Under the pieces are notes generated by a model. It searched no databases, had not been told where the DNA came from, and saw only the letters and a program-made list of their open reading frames with translations. Shown here piece by piece: positions 12,750-25,600 of a DNA stretch of 64,000 bases (positions are counted from its first letter, which is position 1; each line of letters starts with the position of its first letter). The DNA comes from Volvox africanus (taxonomy: Eukaryota > Chlorophyta > Chlorophyceae > Chlamydomonadales > Volvocaceae): positions 1,860,001 to 1,924,000 of the forward strand of contig BSDZ01000024.1 of NCBI GenBank assembly GCA_030268105.1. Reading direction: 5' to 3'. Both the position numbers and the translations under genes were made by a program.

Positions 12750-15641
12750 CTGCTGTCGAGCTCTTCCCTAAGCACCGATGGAGCAGAAGCTTACTCACTA
12801 TGCACTGATAATGGAATGCAAGCGATTGTGGTTATTTAAAAGGTGCTTGGTTAGGAAAGGAAGCAGGAAAGTCAAGCTGTCTTGATCTAACTGAACCCGC
12901 ATTGGACATGCAAAAATGGACACAATGTAACAGATCAGAAAACTGCAGCAAGTTCTTCCCATTTTTTGAAGTGCCTTGACATGGAAAGTTTTGCAAACTA
13001 GTGCTGTACTACAAATGCTCCGTCCAAGCATCCATTTGTGTTTAGATGGCCGGGATGGTATCCATAGATGTTACTGTTCCCGGTGGCGTGACTCTTGCTT
13101 CTTCGAGCATCGCTGCAGAACGTAATAACTGTAACCGTGAAGGTTAAGGTTCAGGAGGACAACACATGGAGACGCACAAGTGACTTGCCCATAATGGAAT
13201 ATAATTATGTATGACCCTTGAGCTGCTGCACCCATTCACGAAAGAGAAGGATTAGATGCGAGTGCAATTTGGCGCCAAGGTGTCCGCACTTTTCAAAGCC
13301 TTTCCTAGCCGCGCTGAAGCTCAATGATGGCATCACTTTCCATAAGCTAGCCAGTGGCATATCAGCGGGCTCCGCAGCTGGAGACGTCCGCACCTGGGAC
13401 ATTCCGCAGCTGCTGCCACGGCTGGCCGGCCCGACAGGTCCTTCGCGCCTAATGCCAGGAAGTGTGTGCACGCCAGCGTTGATGCCCCGAACCCAGGAAG
13501 GTGCCGTACACGCTGTTAGAATCCAAACTTGACCTCGGCAAGAGCGTGTCTCGCGGGATCCCTTACTATTGGACACCGTTCCTACTTGGCCACACCGGGC
13601 GCGACCCAGGCTTTTTCTGACCACATGTGATCCGAGCCCTTTCAAATTGCCATATGAGGCTTTGATACGGTCGCCTGGGTGCGAGATTAAGGGCGCTGCT
13701 GGAGGGAAGTGATCTGGACTGTGGCTTCAGGGCCGATGACATAGGCGTTTAGATTTAACTAAGTATCCTGGCTTTGAAAGGCCGAAGTTTGCCTCTGACC
13801 CAAATCACGAGCCATAGGTTCCTGAGATCAAGTTCCTTGCCTTCAACCCATACCGCCTTGTCAAACACAACCTCTGGGCGGAACCTGATAAGTTCATGTC
13901 CACGGAATCAGGCCGCTCATCGCGTTTTACATTCTTCGCTAGGTGCCCCAAACCGCTTGCTATGGATCTTCTCTGCCACCGGCCACTCCACGGAAGAGGG
14001 TTAACACAGCCGCATGCAGCGTGTCTTTATAGTTCACTTGGTTATGGTTCACTTGGACGTCACCTCATCGCCAGCGACATGTATGCCCACTATTGGAAGA
14101 CGCACAGTGCTTGGGTGTGTCCAGTACAAACGATCTGTGACGAGAAGACAGAGGCACGGCGCAGCAATCTAGATCGCAATTAGCTTAGGTACCGTGAGTT
14201 CATGCGGCTGAGTCGAGCTCTTTTCCTTATCCTTCCCTTGGAACACATCACAAACCATCTCGGTTTATCATGGTCATGCACACCCGCGAAGTGTAGTCAC
14301 AAGAAGTAGGTCCTCAGACAACCCACACACGCTGACATGCCGCCAAGATGCGGCACACAGTCATAGCGAGTCGACCGCAACCACACCTCCACATCGAGTA
14401 CAGTGCTCCCAAATTTATCTTTGTCAACACGGAGCGGAAGAGGCAGGTCCTAGCGCATGTGGAGTAAGACTGGGCATGGAACGGAGACAGCGACTACAAC
14501 TTTTAGTAGTCCGAAGGTCTTGGAAGGCAGTGGAGCTTCACGAATGGACAGTTGCAAAACGAGCATCCAAGTAAAAAGGGTTGGGCGCAGGATATTGTGG
14601 GGCATAGAGTGGGAGAGGGAGGAGGAAGCCGTGAGAAGGAAAATGTCGAAATCCGCCTGAAGAGATGCCCTTTAGCAAGTATACTTCAGCTTAGTGCGAG
14701 ACGCACGAGAAGCCGCAAGGCGCAGACCAGCACACACATAAAGGACGCGTGCAGCATGATTCTCTATCGTGATTGCCACCTAATAAAACAATTCGAAGAC
14801 GAAATGAGCTTTTTGGTACGTTTCTTGCCGTATGGGGCATTCATACAGCCAGCGGAGTGAGCAAAGATGCGACCAGAGCGGTGCAATAGTTGGCAAAGTT
14901 AAATGGCAACAGTACCGAGCCGGAAGATGCACTGATCGGTGAGATAAAGGATTGAAACGAGTTAGTAAATGACGCGGGATGAGTTGGACGGAGCAATTAA
15001 ATACGGAAAACTCAACCGAAAGCTGTTGCTGTCCAGGATTACTGTGTCCTGCGGTGGCAGCTTTATATGCCGTTATCATGTTTCGAATTGCTTGAAAGAA
15101 CATCCTTCTGTAAAATCGTGTCGACGGCAAGCCAGGGCTGGACAAGGAAAGGGCGAGGCAATTTCGCAAAAGGCGTACGGCGATGGATTCTTGCAAATTA
15201 CTGATGCCCGATGTAAGAAATATTTCGCATATACGAAAACGATTAAATGTATGTTAGGAAATATTCAGATGATAAAATTACGGGACGATTGCAGTTATGC
15301 ACTGAAATTTTGACGAATTCAGTTGTTTGGGTCACGTCGTCGCGAGGTAGGTAATACATGCAGAGTTCTTTGCATGAAATGCATATAACATAAATTACCA
15401 ACTGCAGTCACACCAGCAGAGCGTTTACCACGAGATGTTTGGCCACGCAAGATGCACTTGCCACGCCGCCGTACTGTCGTTGCCCCACACCGTACGGCGG
15501 GGTTCTGCACGTGAAGGCGGCCCTTTCCTTAAGTGCGTATCGTCCATAGCATCGATTCATATATGCGGTAACTGCTCATCAATAGTCTGTTATTGTTTGT
15601 GCTGTCACTTACCTTTTTTCATAACGTCGACAGTCGCGACA
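12750..15641. other. Intergenic region between divergent KDM1-like and PurM genes
   Basis: About 2.9 kb. Several frames of 60-140 codons are open on both strands, but none shows a recognisable domain, plausible splice partners or codon bias like the neighbouring exons. Promoters for both divergent genes should lie here, but I could not assign a box. Confidence 0.45.
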
Positions 15642-18005
15642 ATGCAGCAGACAGTGCTTCGTGCCTCGTCCGGGGCTGTTAACAGCCGTCCTATTCCAGC
15701 GCCAGTCCCTTCGCATTGTTGCAAGCGTGCCCGTCTTGCTCACTTCCGTCCTGCTGGGGCTGCTGTGCTGAACCGTCCGGACAGCGAGGAAGGTCTCACC
15801 TACAAAAAGGCAGGTGTCGACATTGACGCCGGTGATGAGCTTGTGAAGCGCATTCAGAAGATGAATCCCAACATTGGCGGCTTCGGTGGCATGGTCCCGT
15901 TCGGCGATTCATACCTGGTTGCCGGCACCGACGGCGTCGGTACCAAGCTGAAGCTTGCATTTGACATGAACAAACATGACACGGTAAGATTAAATTTTAA
16001 GTATATTGTTTTGTTTTCCGTCAGTGATGCCGAATTTTAGGGTCCAGAACTTGTTTGCAGACACGTTTTACATCACGTTGCAGATAGCATCACTGCGCCA
16101 TGTACAAAAATGTAAACTTTTGGATTTACTGTTATGATTTTCTGCGGTTCAGGTCGGCATCGACTTGGTTGCGATGAGTGTCAACGACATTATTACCCTG
16201 GGGGCCAAGCCTCTCTTCTTTCTTGACTACTATGCGACGGGTTTCTTGGACGTCGACACCGCGGAAATGGTCATCAAGGGTATCGTAGAGGGCTGCAAGC
16301 AGTCCGACTGCATCTTGCTCGGCGGTGAGACCGCCGAGATGCCGGGCTTTTACCAAAAAGGCGAATATGACCTGGCCGGCTTTGCCGTCGGCGCTGTGAA
16401 GAAGGAAAAGCTGATTGATGGGAAGAACATCAAGGCGGGCGACGTGGTGTTAGGCCTCTCCTCCAGTGGGGTCCATTCCAACGGCTTCTCCCTTGTGCGC
16501 AAGGTACGTCAGATGACCGTTGGGACAAGGACGGGAAAATGGCGAATGGGAAGAATCAAAATAGAAGGCTTGCGCTTCCTTTTACGGACTTCCCCGGAAC
16601 TTCTCTTGGAGAACCTCCTCGCTGTTCATTATTGGAATGGGTTTACGCTTTTGCATGTGTACCAGTTGGGTTATCTATGTGAATCTCTAGAGGAATGGAG
16701 AAGTAAAATTACCCTAGCTGTTGTCCTGCCTCGTCTAAATTATCCAAGATCACCTCTCGGTGATGCTCCGGCCATAGGACCTCGCCTCCTAGTTATTCCT
16801 CGAGTTTGTCTGTTTCCGCTCATTCCCTCGTACCATGATATGCAGAACAGAAGCATCTTTTGATCTTTCCCTTTCGCTGGTATTATCCCCCAATCACAAT
16901 CACGCGTCGCAGGTCCTGGAAGTTTCCAACACCAGCCTGCACGACCGCACCCCCTGGGATCCCTCAAAGACGTTCGGGGATGTGCTACTGGCACCCACTA
17001 TCATCTATGTGCGCAAGGTAATTTTTTGGATTGCGTGTTCAAAAGATTAAAAAGGTCAGCATGTGTGCAAGAGCAAGTTCAGCATGTGCGCTAGGGTAAG
17101 TACAAATTAATCATCGGGCAACCCTTTACTCATTCCTCTGGATCTGATTTCACGAATTTTTTTCTCATAACACCTCATAACCCAATTCTCGTACTCATAC
17201 TCGTACACCTATCCTTGTGCCCCTCGGCCCCTCCCCAACCCACCGGGATCTATCCAACTCCCAACTCCGAAACATCTGGGTTCACCAGGTTCTCGAGCTA
17301 CACGACAAAGTTGGGCTGAAGGGCGTCGTACACATCACAGGTGGAGGCATGCCAGAGAATATTCCCCGCGTCATCCCCGACGGGTTGGGGGTCAACATCA
17401 GGGACGGCTCCTGGCCAATGCCGGAGCTGTTCAAGTGGCTTCAACAAGTGGGCAAGGTGAGAGTTCTGGATAGTACTACTAATGAATGTATTTAGTTGAA
17501 CTCCGTTCCAGAAACGAATCCCAATCCCGCTGTAACGACGTACTACGAAACTGTGAATTTGCGATTTCTCTCGGCGATTCTTTTGCTGAGGGAAGAAAGG
17601 AGAGAAGGCTTCCGGGGTAGGGTGACGGCGGGGGGGAGGAGATAAAAAGTGAGTTAGCAGGAGGTCAGGAGGACCCAGGCGGCGGGTTTGAATCCTGCAA
17701 TGACCCCCGAGCTCATTTGGATACCGATTCTGATCTGGATCAGGTCCTGATTTGGGTCAGATGCTCGGGCTGATCTAGGTCTACGTTTAATCTTTTCTGA
17801 GCAATCGAATCTCTTCCGAAACCCGATTCCGCCCTCCTCTGAATGGCCGCAGGTGCCGACCGCGGACATGCGGCGAACATTCAATCTGGGAGTGGGCCTG
17901 GTCCTCGTTGTGGACCCCGCCAACGTCGCAGAGGTTCAGAAGCTGGCGCCAGAAGTATTCGTGCTCGGGGAGGTGGTGCCTGGTGATGGGGTCGCCTTCG
18001 TGTAA
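15642..18005 (+). CDS. purM: Phosphoribosylformylglycinamidine cyclo-ligase (AIR synthetase), probably plastid-targeted
   Basis: Five exons in phase 0 throughout: 15642-15983, 16153-16503, 16913-17017, 17289-17456, 17853-18005; 372 residues. It catalyses the ATP-dependent ring closure of FGAM to AIR in de novo purine synthesis. Family signatures in order: [18 protein letters not shown] near the mature N terminus, [74 protein letters not shown], and a C-terminal [10 protein letters not shown]. The first 50 or so residues are Ser/Ala/Arg-rich with few acidic residues, which fits a chloroplast transit peptide; the mature part matches the bacterial enzyme's length. The ATG at 15642 is preferred to one at 15435 because the longer version adds a Cys-rich stretch unlike a protein N terminus. 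It is a stand-alone enzyme, not a GARS-AIRS-GART fusion. Confidence 0.95.
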
Positions 18006-18169
18006 CCTGGTGTGTCTGGATGTGCTCCTGGCCATATGCCTCCCGGCACTGCACGACGCAGCATGGCAAGTATGACACGGTACATATCTGCACCGTATGG
18101 CACGCGGCATAAATCTTATAACTCGCACAGCATGGCGTAGGATAACACGGCGTGGCATTGGACGGACCT

Positions 18170-18213
18170 CGGGTTTTTAGGGGTTAAGGGGTTTTTAGGG
18201 GTTTAGGGGACGG
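18170..18213 (+). repeat. Interstitial telomere-like repeat, TTTTTAGGGG variants
   Basis: Four irregular units of T3-5AGGGG, or close variants such as GTTAAGGGG, in a row. The volvocine telomere repeat is TTTTAGGG, so this resembles a degenerate interstitial telomeric tract. Single TTTTAGGG/TTTAGGG units recur near 35.53, 36.06, 56.65 and 57.31 kb. Confidence 0.6.
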
Positions 18214-20000
18214 AAGGTTATAACAGAAGGCATCCGCGATGGTTTCACTACCACTGCTACATTTTGTGCTCATGTGTTGGTTGGTGCGAAATGGCGGGGT
18301 GGTGAGTCGGGTCTTGGGAAATTTTACAGGGCAGTTACCTGGAGGAAAAGAGCAGGGGTGGCCTATGTCACTATGTGGCTTGTGCCATACCAGGCTGACA
18401 TGGTATCTGTTGGATGGTTGGTGTGATGCCGTGCACGAGAGCGGCTGGCGTTTGGCAGCTTTTCGTCCTGAAGGCGGTTCTAATAATAACATTTCCCTGA
18501 CGTAGATAGGATAGCTGGGGGGAGGGAAGCCGTGGGGTTTTTCCTTCCCTTTTCGTTCGCTACAGGTATCAGGTGACCTTGGGAAGTGACCAAAGCAATT
18601 GAGGAGACTAAACCAATGTAGGCGAAGTGTGGTTCTCATCGCTTGAGAAATTTCGGGCAGGGTACCGAATTATTAGCAATCCAATACCGCTCTTCAGACA
18701 TATTGGCAGAAGGGCGTAATGCCGCAAGGGAAAAACACGCTTTGACTGCTCTGTTTGACTACAAGTGAGTAGTTGCGCAATAGTAAATGACCTGGCAAAC
18801 ACCTGTTCAGTTGGATTGGATTTTCTTGACCGACCTGCACTTAAGGAAACCTCAATGTGTTAGTGGTTGGTGTTTAGGTAGTTGGGTCTCATATTTCGCT
18901 ATGTTGTACAGATGGCCCCCGTCCAACACATTGTGCAGAGTAGGCAAACATTCAGCGGGGCACGCAGGTGCCGGTTGTGTTGCTTGTTGGGATCGGCAAG
19001 AAGGCTGGTGAAGTGTACCTAAGTAGTGGCTGTGTTGCAAATGTAGCTTTCTTGGATCTCGCTCTCGGATTCGCAGCAGGCCCCTGCATCCTTCTCAACA
19101 TTAAGAAGGGTCGCATGGCAGCAGCAGCGCCAACTTTTTGCTTTGGAAGATTTGTGACTTCGGATTTTCGTCTGCCGCCTTTAATTATCGGTGATGATAT
19201 GGCAAGCTACTTAGGGGCATGCTCAATGACGACCATGGTAACCTCCTGGAAGTTTTCATAACCCAACTTGCTGTATCGTCAACAAACAATACACACTCAG
19301 TTTCAACATGTGGTGCGATGATGAAGGATGGCAAATGTCCCAAGGGTCCGTCCTTATCAGCTGTAGATGAAATATACTCGTAGTAAGAAACACACCTCTA
19401 ATGTTCTAAAGGCCTTATCTTAAAATTATTTTCAGGCTGGAAGGCCGAATCGTGCCAAACTCTGCCAAACAGGCCACGGCCCGCCGCATAATAGGGTATA
19501 CTGTTCGTGTTTGTGTTTACTTCGCTCACGCCAGGAATCAATCGCGTGGTTCACACAGGCCGCGAGGCGTGCACCTTAACTTCGCTCGGGGAGTTAACTT
19601 TAAACATCCAGTGATCTGGAGAGCGCAGCATCGCCATAAATGATGAGATTAACGATGATAGACTACTGTACGTGGTGCAGTGCGTTGTTCTTTCAAAGTG
19701 GCAGATGATGAACGGTTCATGATTCTGAGAGGCACCGGCCAGGAGCAGGCGGGCAACCTTACTCCGCAAGTTATGAGCATAGGGAACCCTTCCTTGCCTG
19801 GGAGGACCTTGGTATCTAGACAGCTTTGTTGAGCCGGCGTCCTCACAACGAGCTTGGGACTGGGCACAGCATATTATATACAAGAATAAACAGGCAGCGA
19901 TTCGTGGTCAGGAGCTGCTGCTTGCTCAAAACAAGAGATGCAGGCAGCACCAGCAGCTTGCAAAAACACCTGCAGGGACTATCAGTTGGCAGGTGCATAT

Positions 20001-20062
20001 ATGAAAGGGTGTTACAATTTATGTGGGCGACTTGCCCTGCAAAGACAAGCACCGGGCGCCCT
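20001..20062 (+). repeat. Dispersed repeat, copy A
   Basis: Begins ATGAAAGGGTGTTAC and ends near ACAAGCACCGGGCGCCCTG. It is clearly related to 43591-43656 in the same orientation, with scattered substitutions and small indels. It may be part of a larger mobile-element family; no termini are visible here. Confidence 0.7.
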
Positions 20063-21340
20063 GACCGGGCCAAACCACAACGCTGGTTGGGGGAACACAC
20101 GGCTTAGTCTGTCTGTATATAGTTCCAGCAGCAGTCCCTTCGAATCCACACCACACCGTCAAGTCACTGTTGCCCGCAGATGACATATGAAGTAGTTATC
20201 TCACGGGTCAGGCAGTATGTGAGAGATATACTGCCAAGGGTGAGGGGACAGGGTACCGCTACTTGCAACACATTGTGTGCGTTATCTCCTAACGAAGCGA
20301 GTCTTGTTAATAAGTAAGCACAACGAGACGAAGCCCAACGAAGACCCTCAGACCCCGCCTCTTACTTCCTCATGGCAAAAGAGGTACTGGCTTGGGCTTG
20401 TAGCCTCCTAAACACGTGCCAGAGTGATCTATGCTTATCCCAGCCCTTTATCACATGGACCAGTCTCACGTTCCTGGAGCCCAAGTTGAATGTCACCGGG
20501 ACTTTAACGTAATAACACCCCCTCTTGCACGCAACAAAGTTACACGAGTTATACACAAGTTACCCCGCCGCCCTGTTGGCAGCAAGTAGCAGGCAGGAGG
20601 AGACTGCCACGCCGGGGGTGCTCAGAGAGAGAGCAGTGCACAATGTCCGCGATGAGCGGACGATAGGAATTCAACTTGACGCCGGCCCACACTGGAATGT
20701 TCGTCGCATATATTCGCCGTGCACAAGCTGTTGTACGGGTGCTTCATGCTCGCACCCATAAGGCCACCAACAGAGCTACCAGCATGTCAACGGAATAAAG
20801 AACGCGTAACAAGCCCCCATATGACCAGCATTAGCATGGCGCCCAGCACCCGCAAATGCACCCCATCCGGCTGCACAAGATTTCGTACGTATTATCGACA
20901 CGCGCCCCTCATCCTGCTCTAAGATTCTTCATCAACAGATCAATTGAAAAGGCACTCTTTAGCCACTGCTGTCGTATGGATTGTACTTACCAACCACTAA
21001 CGGGTAGCTTCACTCCGTGTAAAGAGGGTTGGGCAAGTAAGCCAAAGGGTTGTGCGCGTGATGGCTGCCACAACGTGCCACAACAAACCTATGCTGCTTG
21101 TTTCACTCGCTAACGACGAATGAGCCTTCACCGCAGCTTTAATAGTAAATGCCGTGCCCCTTTGTGGGCCTAACCGCCATGAGCCACTTCTGTGGCAGCT
21201 GTATGTAGCTGGGTCCCTGTTGCAGCCGGGTCCGTTTGCCGTCCGTACTAACACCAACAGACCGAGCCGCAATGCGCGGGTGGCAACAATGGTTCGCACA
21301 TCCTACGTGCAAAACGAATGATAAGTGCGCGACCTAACAT

Positions 21341-21418
21341 TAGACAACAACAACAACAACAACAACAAGGTAAGGTGACACACGCACACACGCACACACA
21401 CACACACACACACGCACA
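21341..21418. repeat. (CAA)n followed by (CA)n microsatellite
   Basis: Eight or so CAA units, a short spacer, then CACACGCACACACACACA. Intergenic. Confidence 0.85.
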
Positions 21419-22009
21419 ACAAAATGCCAGCAGCAGCTTATATTCCTAACGAGCAAGCATTTGCGAATTCGCAAACAAACGTCAGCATGGACGTCACCAC
21501 TGAATATCTGTTGACGCACACAAAAAACGGCGGAAGGAATGGCAATCATACGATGCTTCAGCACACCAGGAGCGACTAGAGGTCACCTGCCGTATTTGTC
21601 AGTACATGCTGTACAAAACGGAGTCAATTTTACTTCGGGGAGGTCCCATGCCCCCATATTGGCACGGCACGGCATCATCACCCGCGCACCACCCATTCAC
21701 TCCCCCGCGCGAGCAGAAGTGCAAAGGGAGGAGGGGGTAATTCATACGTCGCCATGGTGACAAATGATATGACAACTGACAAAGGTAAAGCGTATGGCCG
21801 ACAGCATGGCAGAGTTGCGGCGAAATCACATCGGGCTCCGGTACCAAGAAGACGTATCAAGAGGGCATCAAACCATCGCGGTACGACCCCGTCACACAGA
21901 CCGGGCTGCTGAGTAAGCCATTGACGAAAACAGTTGCCGTGGCCTTTCTTAAAATCTGTCGCAAAGCGTTCATTATCTAAAAAACCGGTGTCCACAGATT
22001 CATCCATCT

Positions 22010-22074
22010 ACCCATCCTATCATCCTATCATCCTATCATCCTATCATCCATCCATCCATCCATCCATCCATCCG
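22010..22074. repeat. CATCCTAT / CATC tandem repeat
   Basis: About four CATCCTAT units run into (CATC)n ending CCGTCCG. Intergenic, downstream of the low-complexity protein gene. Confidence 0.85.
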
Positions 22075-22664
22075 TCCGTACAAATATATTTCGGAAAGTC
22101 CATCCGCAGGACTTACGGCGTCACTCAAACATAGTCCAAGCACGTGCACCGTGATGAATCCGACGATCGCACCAAATTCCTCATGGCGACACCATCATGG
22201 CGGCCATCGCGGATAATATTGGACGATATCCATCGACTGCGGAGATAATCTTGCAACGCAAATATATGTTTTTCATCACAGCACAGCGTTTGTTAACTTC
22301 TTCCCGGAAAAGTTGCCTTTTATGGAATGCTATCGTATTCACAACATCCGTCCTGTTGCATGGTCACACCTCAAACCTTAACCTCAAGACTTGCTTGACA
22401 TCGCAACTATCATCTTCGCTAACCACCGCTTAATCGTAAACGTAATTGAAAAGATCGGAAATATACAAATAGCCCGCCGCTCATTGGGGCCAGGAAACTC
22501 CCGCGCATATTTGACTGGTCAAACCCGTAGAATCAACGAACACCTAATGATTGCACGATATCTCCAATGCCAGGGTTGACTGCCGCTGTCGTTGATCCGG
22601 ACAAAATCGATCCATCTAGGTCAAATAGTTGACCTGGTAAAACAGGAGGTGTAAGCCGTCGGCG

Positions 22665-25600
22665 CTACGGCTTGGCCTTAACCGCCGCACCTGACGTATT
22701 TGCTGCGGCCGCGGCGCCACTACCGCCAGCGCCCGTCGCCGTCGCCGTCGCCGTCGCCGCCTTCAACGCCTTCAAGGATAAACTGCTGACGCTCGCATCC
22801 AGTCGCCCCTGTCCCCTTGCGTCATCTGCTGCTCCAGCATTTCCACGCAGCGGGGTGCCTCCGCCTCCGCCGCCGCCGCCGTAGCTTCGTGGGCTGCCAC
22901 TGCTGCTGCGCGTGAAGCTGCGGGTGTGGCCGGTGCCGCCACCACTCACCTCCGCCCAAAGCGACAGCGAGGTAAGACCAGTTAAGTTCCTTGGCAGCTC
23001 CGAAACCGCTGCAGTGGGAGTGTTGAGTTCTGCGTCCTGCTGTGCCCTAGGACCTTTTCGTTCTCCCTCGCCGGCGGCTCGTGGAACTGCATCTGTGGTT
23101 TGCTCCGAAGCCACCTTCAGGGCATTTTAAAGGCGACGGACGGCAAGACAGTGTACAGCATGGGAATACCAACAACACGAAAAAGGGCACCGTCAATGCT
23201 GCTGTTTGGGGGTTGTTAGGATAAGAAAGGTATGTCGTAATGTTTTTGCAACTAAACGAAATGGCGAAGCTTTTGACCAAAATGTCAATCGTATGCAAAG
23301 CGCTGTACTGCATTGTATTTCACTGTACTGCACTGCGCTATAATGCTAGGGAAACGGCCGATCGGCCTTTTTAATGCCTGAAGTACAGAATCCCCCCCCC
23401 ACACACAGTACGAAGTGCGTGTGCTTTTGTGTCTATGCCTATGTTAATATGTGTATTTATGTATGCATGTGTGCAGAGGCCGTTCATCTTTGGCGCGTAC
23501 CATTTCGTCCCAAGTGCCCGCTGTGTCCTTTCCAGGACCTCTCTACTCCTTTAAATGCCTTTTTATATGCCTTTTGCATTCCAGGCATGTTCTGTAGTCG
23601 TCGTACACGTACGGCACACGCTTCCACGCTATAAAGGTGCTGAAGCACCTTCGTTCTCAGCATCCTGAGAGGCCTTTGCGGCTCTCAACTTCTACATGTT
23701 CTCTTCCCTCCGCCATCCAGTGCTCAAAGCAACCTTCTACACTCTACTCAGCCAAAAGGCGTTCAACCGGTTTGTGGCCCATCACCCCTCTTCCTCTAAC
23801 GGGGAAGTAACCAGCTGACTCAACGCTCACCAAAGAGTCATCCAATGCGCCACTGACTTCCCCCGCGGCGGCGGCGGCAGCATCCGTCAGGTTGTACCGG
23901 GTGTTGTGGTTGCGCTCAGCCTGCACTCGCGCCCACATGTCCCCCAGTACGGCAAGATCTCCCTCGAGCGGAAGACCCACGGGTCCACTGTCGGCGGCGG
24001 CGGCAGCAGCGGCCAGGAAGGCGCCGCAACCGCTATCACTGATGGAGCGCTGCCGCCGCAGCGTCGGCCCCTCGCTGCGGTTGTCACCGGTCCTAGCGCC
24101 GGCGCCCAGCCCAGCTGCCGCCGCCAGCGCTTGCAAGTAGTTGGACTGAAGGCCCGTCTGTGCCCTCTGCTGCTGCTGTTGCTGCTGCGGAAGGTGCTGG
24201 TGCTGTGGTTTCTCTGCAGCTGACGACGGGGCTGAGAATCCGTCCACAGCGCTGCTACTGTTGCTGCGCAGCCGCGGCGTTGATGGCTCTAACCCCGGCG
24301 TGACGGGATGGAACGCTACCGCCGCTGGTGCCGATGGGCTAAAGCACAAGCGGCTACTGCCGCCGCTGCCGCTACTGCTGCTGCCACGACTAAGCATGTG
24401 AGGGAGGATGTCCTGGCTGGGTGCCCATAACGCACCGCCGCCGCCGCCGGGCGCAGCAACCGGCTTGGGACTGTCAGCATGTCCTGTCCGCAGCGGAGGT
24501 CCGACGGCGATGGTGGCGGCGGCGGCGGCGGCGCCGCCGCCGCCGCTGCCCAGCACCAGCTTCGGCGTTGCCTCCAATGGATCCAGATATACTGAGCCAC
24601 CAGAATGCCGCCGTACGGCAGACGTCGGCAACGGGTGGAACTGCAGCGGATCCGTCTGCAGCCGCTGCCGTATACTGCTCTGTAAAGCACACTTATCGAT
24701 GACGGAAGCGGTGGTGCCAGGTGACGCCCCCTGCCTTGCAGCTATCGATCGCATAGTAAGTTCCATGGATTCTGCTTTGGATCCAGATGCGGATCCTGAC
24801 CGCGAACCCTCCCTGTAACCGGATCCGAAAAGCGCAGCTGGATCCAGATCCGGGGTCCTGGAATCAAGCGTGGATTCCGCCACCGGACCCGCAGTGAATG
24901 GTGACGGCAACTCATCCAACGCCATTAGCGGTGCCAAAGTGCCGGCGCGTCCCAAGGGAACAGGAGTCGTCTTCAAGGGTGCCGCCGCCACCGCCGCCGC
25001 CGCCGCCCTGACGGGCGCCACCGCGCTGACGGCCTGAAGCGGTGGCAGTGGCTCTGGCCGCTGCAGCAATGGCTCGGGACGGGGAGTGCGAAGCTGAAGT
25101 TGGAGTTGGGGACTGGAGGTCGCATGGACCGGCGCCAGTGGCCACCCGATTCCTGCCGTCGGAGGTAGCGATGCCGTGGACGCTGACGCCGCTGCTGGCG
25201 GCATCTGGGCGGATCGCACCGATTGCAAGACTGCGCTAGGGAGGGGCGCCAGGCTAGGCCGACCTGGTGCCGGTGCCGGTTCTGGAACCACAAATCCAAA
25301 CTCTGATTGCGCCGCCGCCGCCGCCGCCGCCGCCGCCACGGGTGTCTGTCCGCATGTCCCCGGGTCCGACGAGCGGGTCTCACGGCCAGTCGTTCGCGGT
25401 ATGCCATTGGCGTCGGCAACGCTGCCGCCGTCACCAGCGGTTGTGTCGCCGGGCAGGGTGACGGATGGGCCCCGGGCCGAGGTCAGTGTCAGTCGCCCCG
25501 ACGGGGGCGGCAGTAGCTGCTGCAGTAGCTGCTGCTGGGATTGTTGCTGTGTTTGCTGCAACTGCAGCTGCTGCTGAGGCTGGTGGCTGTTGTTCTGAGT

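Larger units (their letters stand above)
18006..22664. other. Gene-poor region
   Basis: About 4.7 kb between the convergent PurM and low-complexity-protein genes. No frame could be linked to a family. It holds a telomere-like tract near 18.2 kb, one copy of a dispersed repeat near 20.0 kb, (CA)n and (CAA)n near 21.35 kb and a CATC-type repeat near 22.0 kb. Decayed mobile elements are possible but no terminal repeats or transposase motifs were recognised. Confidence 0.45.

Noticed and set aside
13205..13645. A 146-codon open frame on the minus strand and overlapping frames to 14.2 kb
   Set aside because: No start context, domain or splice partner; composition shifts along its length. Possibly decayed element, but unsupported.
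15435..15641. In-frame ATG at 15435 as PurM start
   Set aside because: It adds 69 residues rich in Cys and Ile, unlike a transit peptide; the ATG at 15642 begins a typical one.
18001..18005. TGTAA overlapping the PurM stop codon as poly(A) signal
   Set aside because: It would leave no 3' UTR; coincidence with GTG TAA is more likely.
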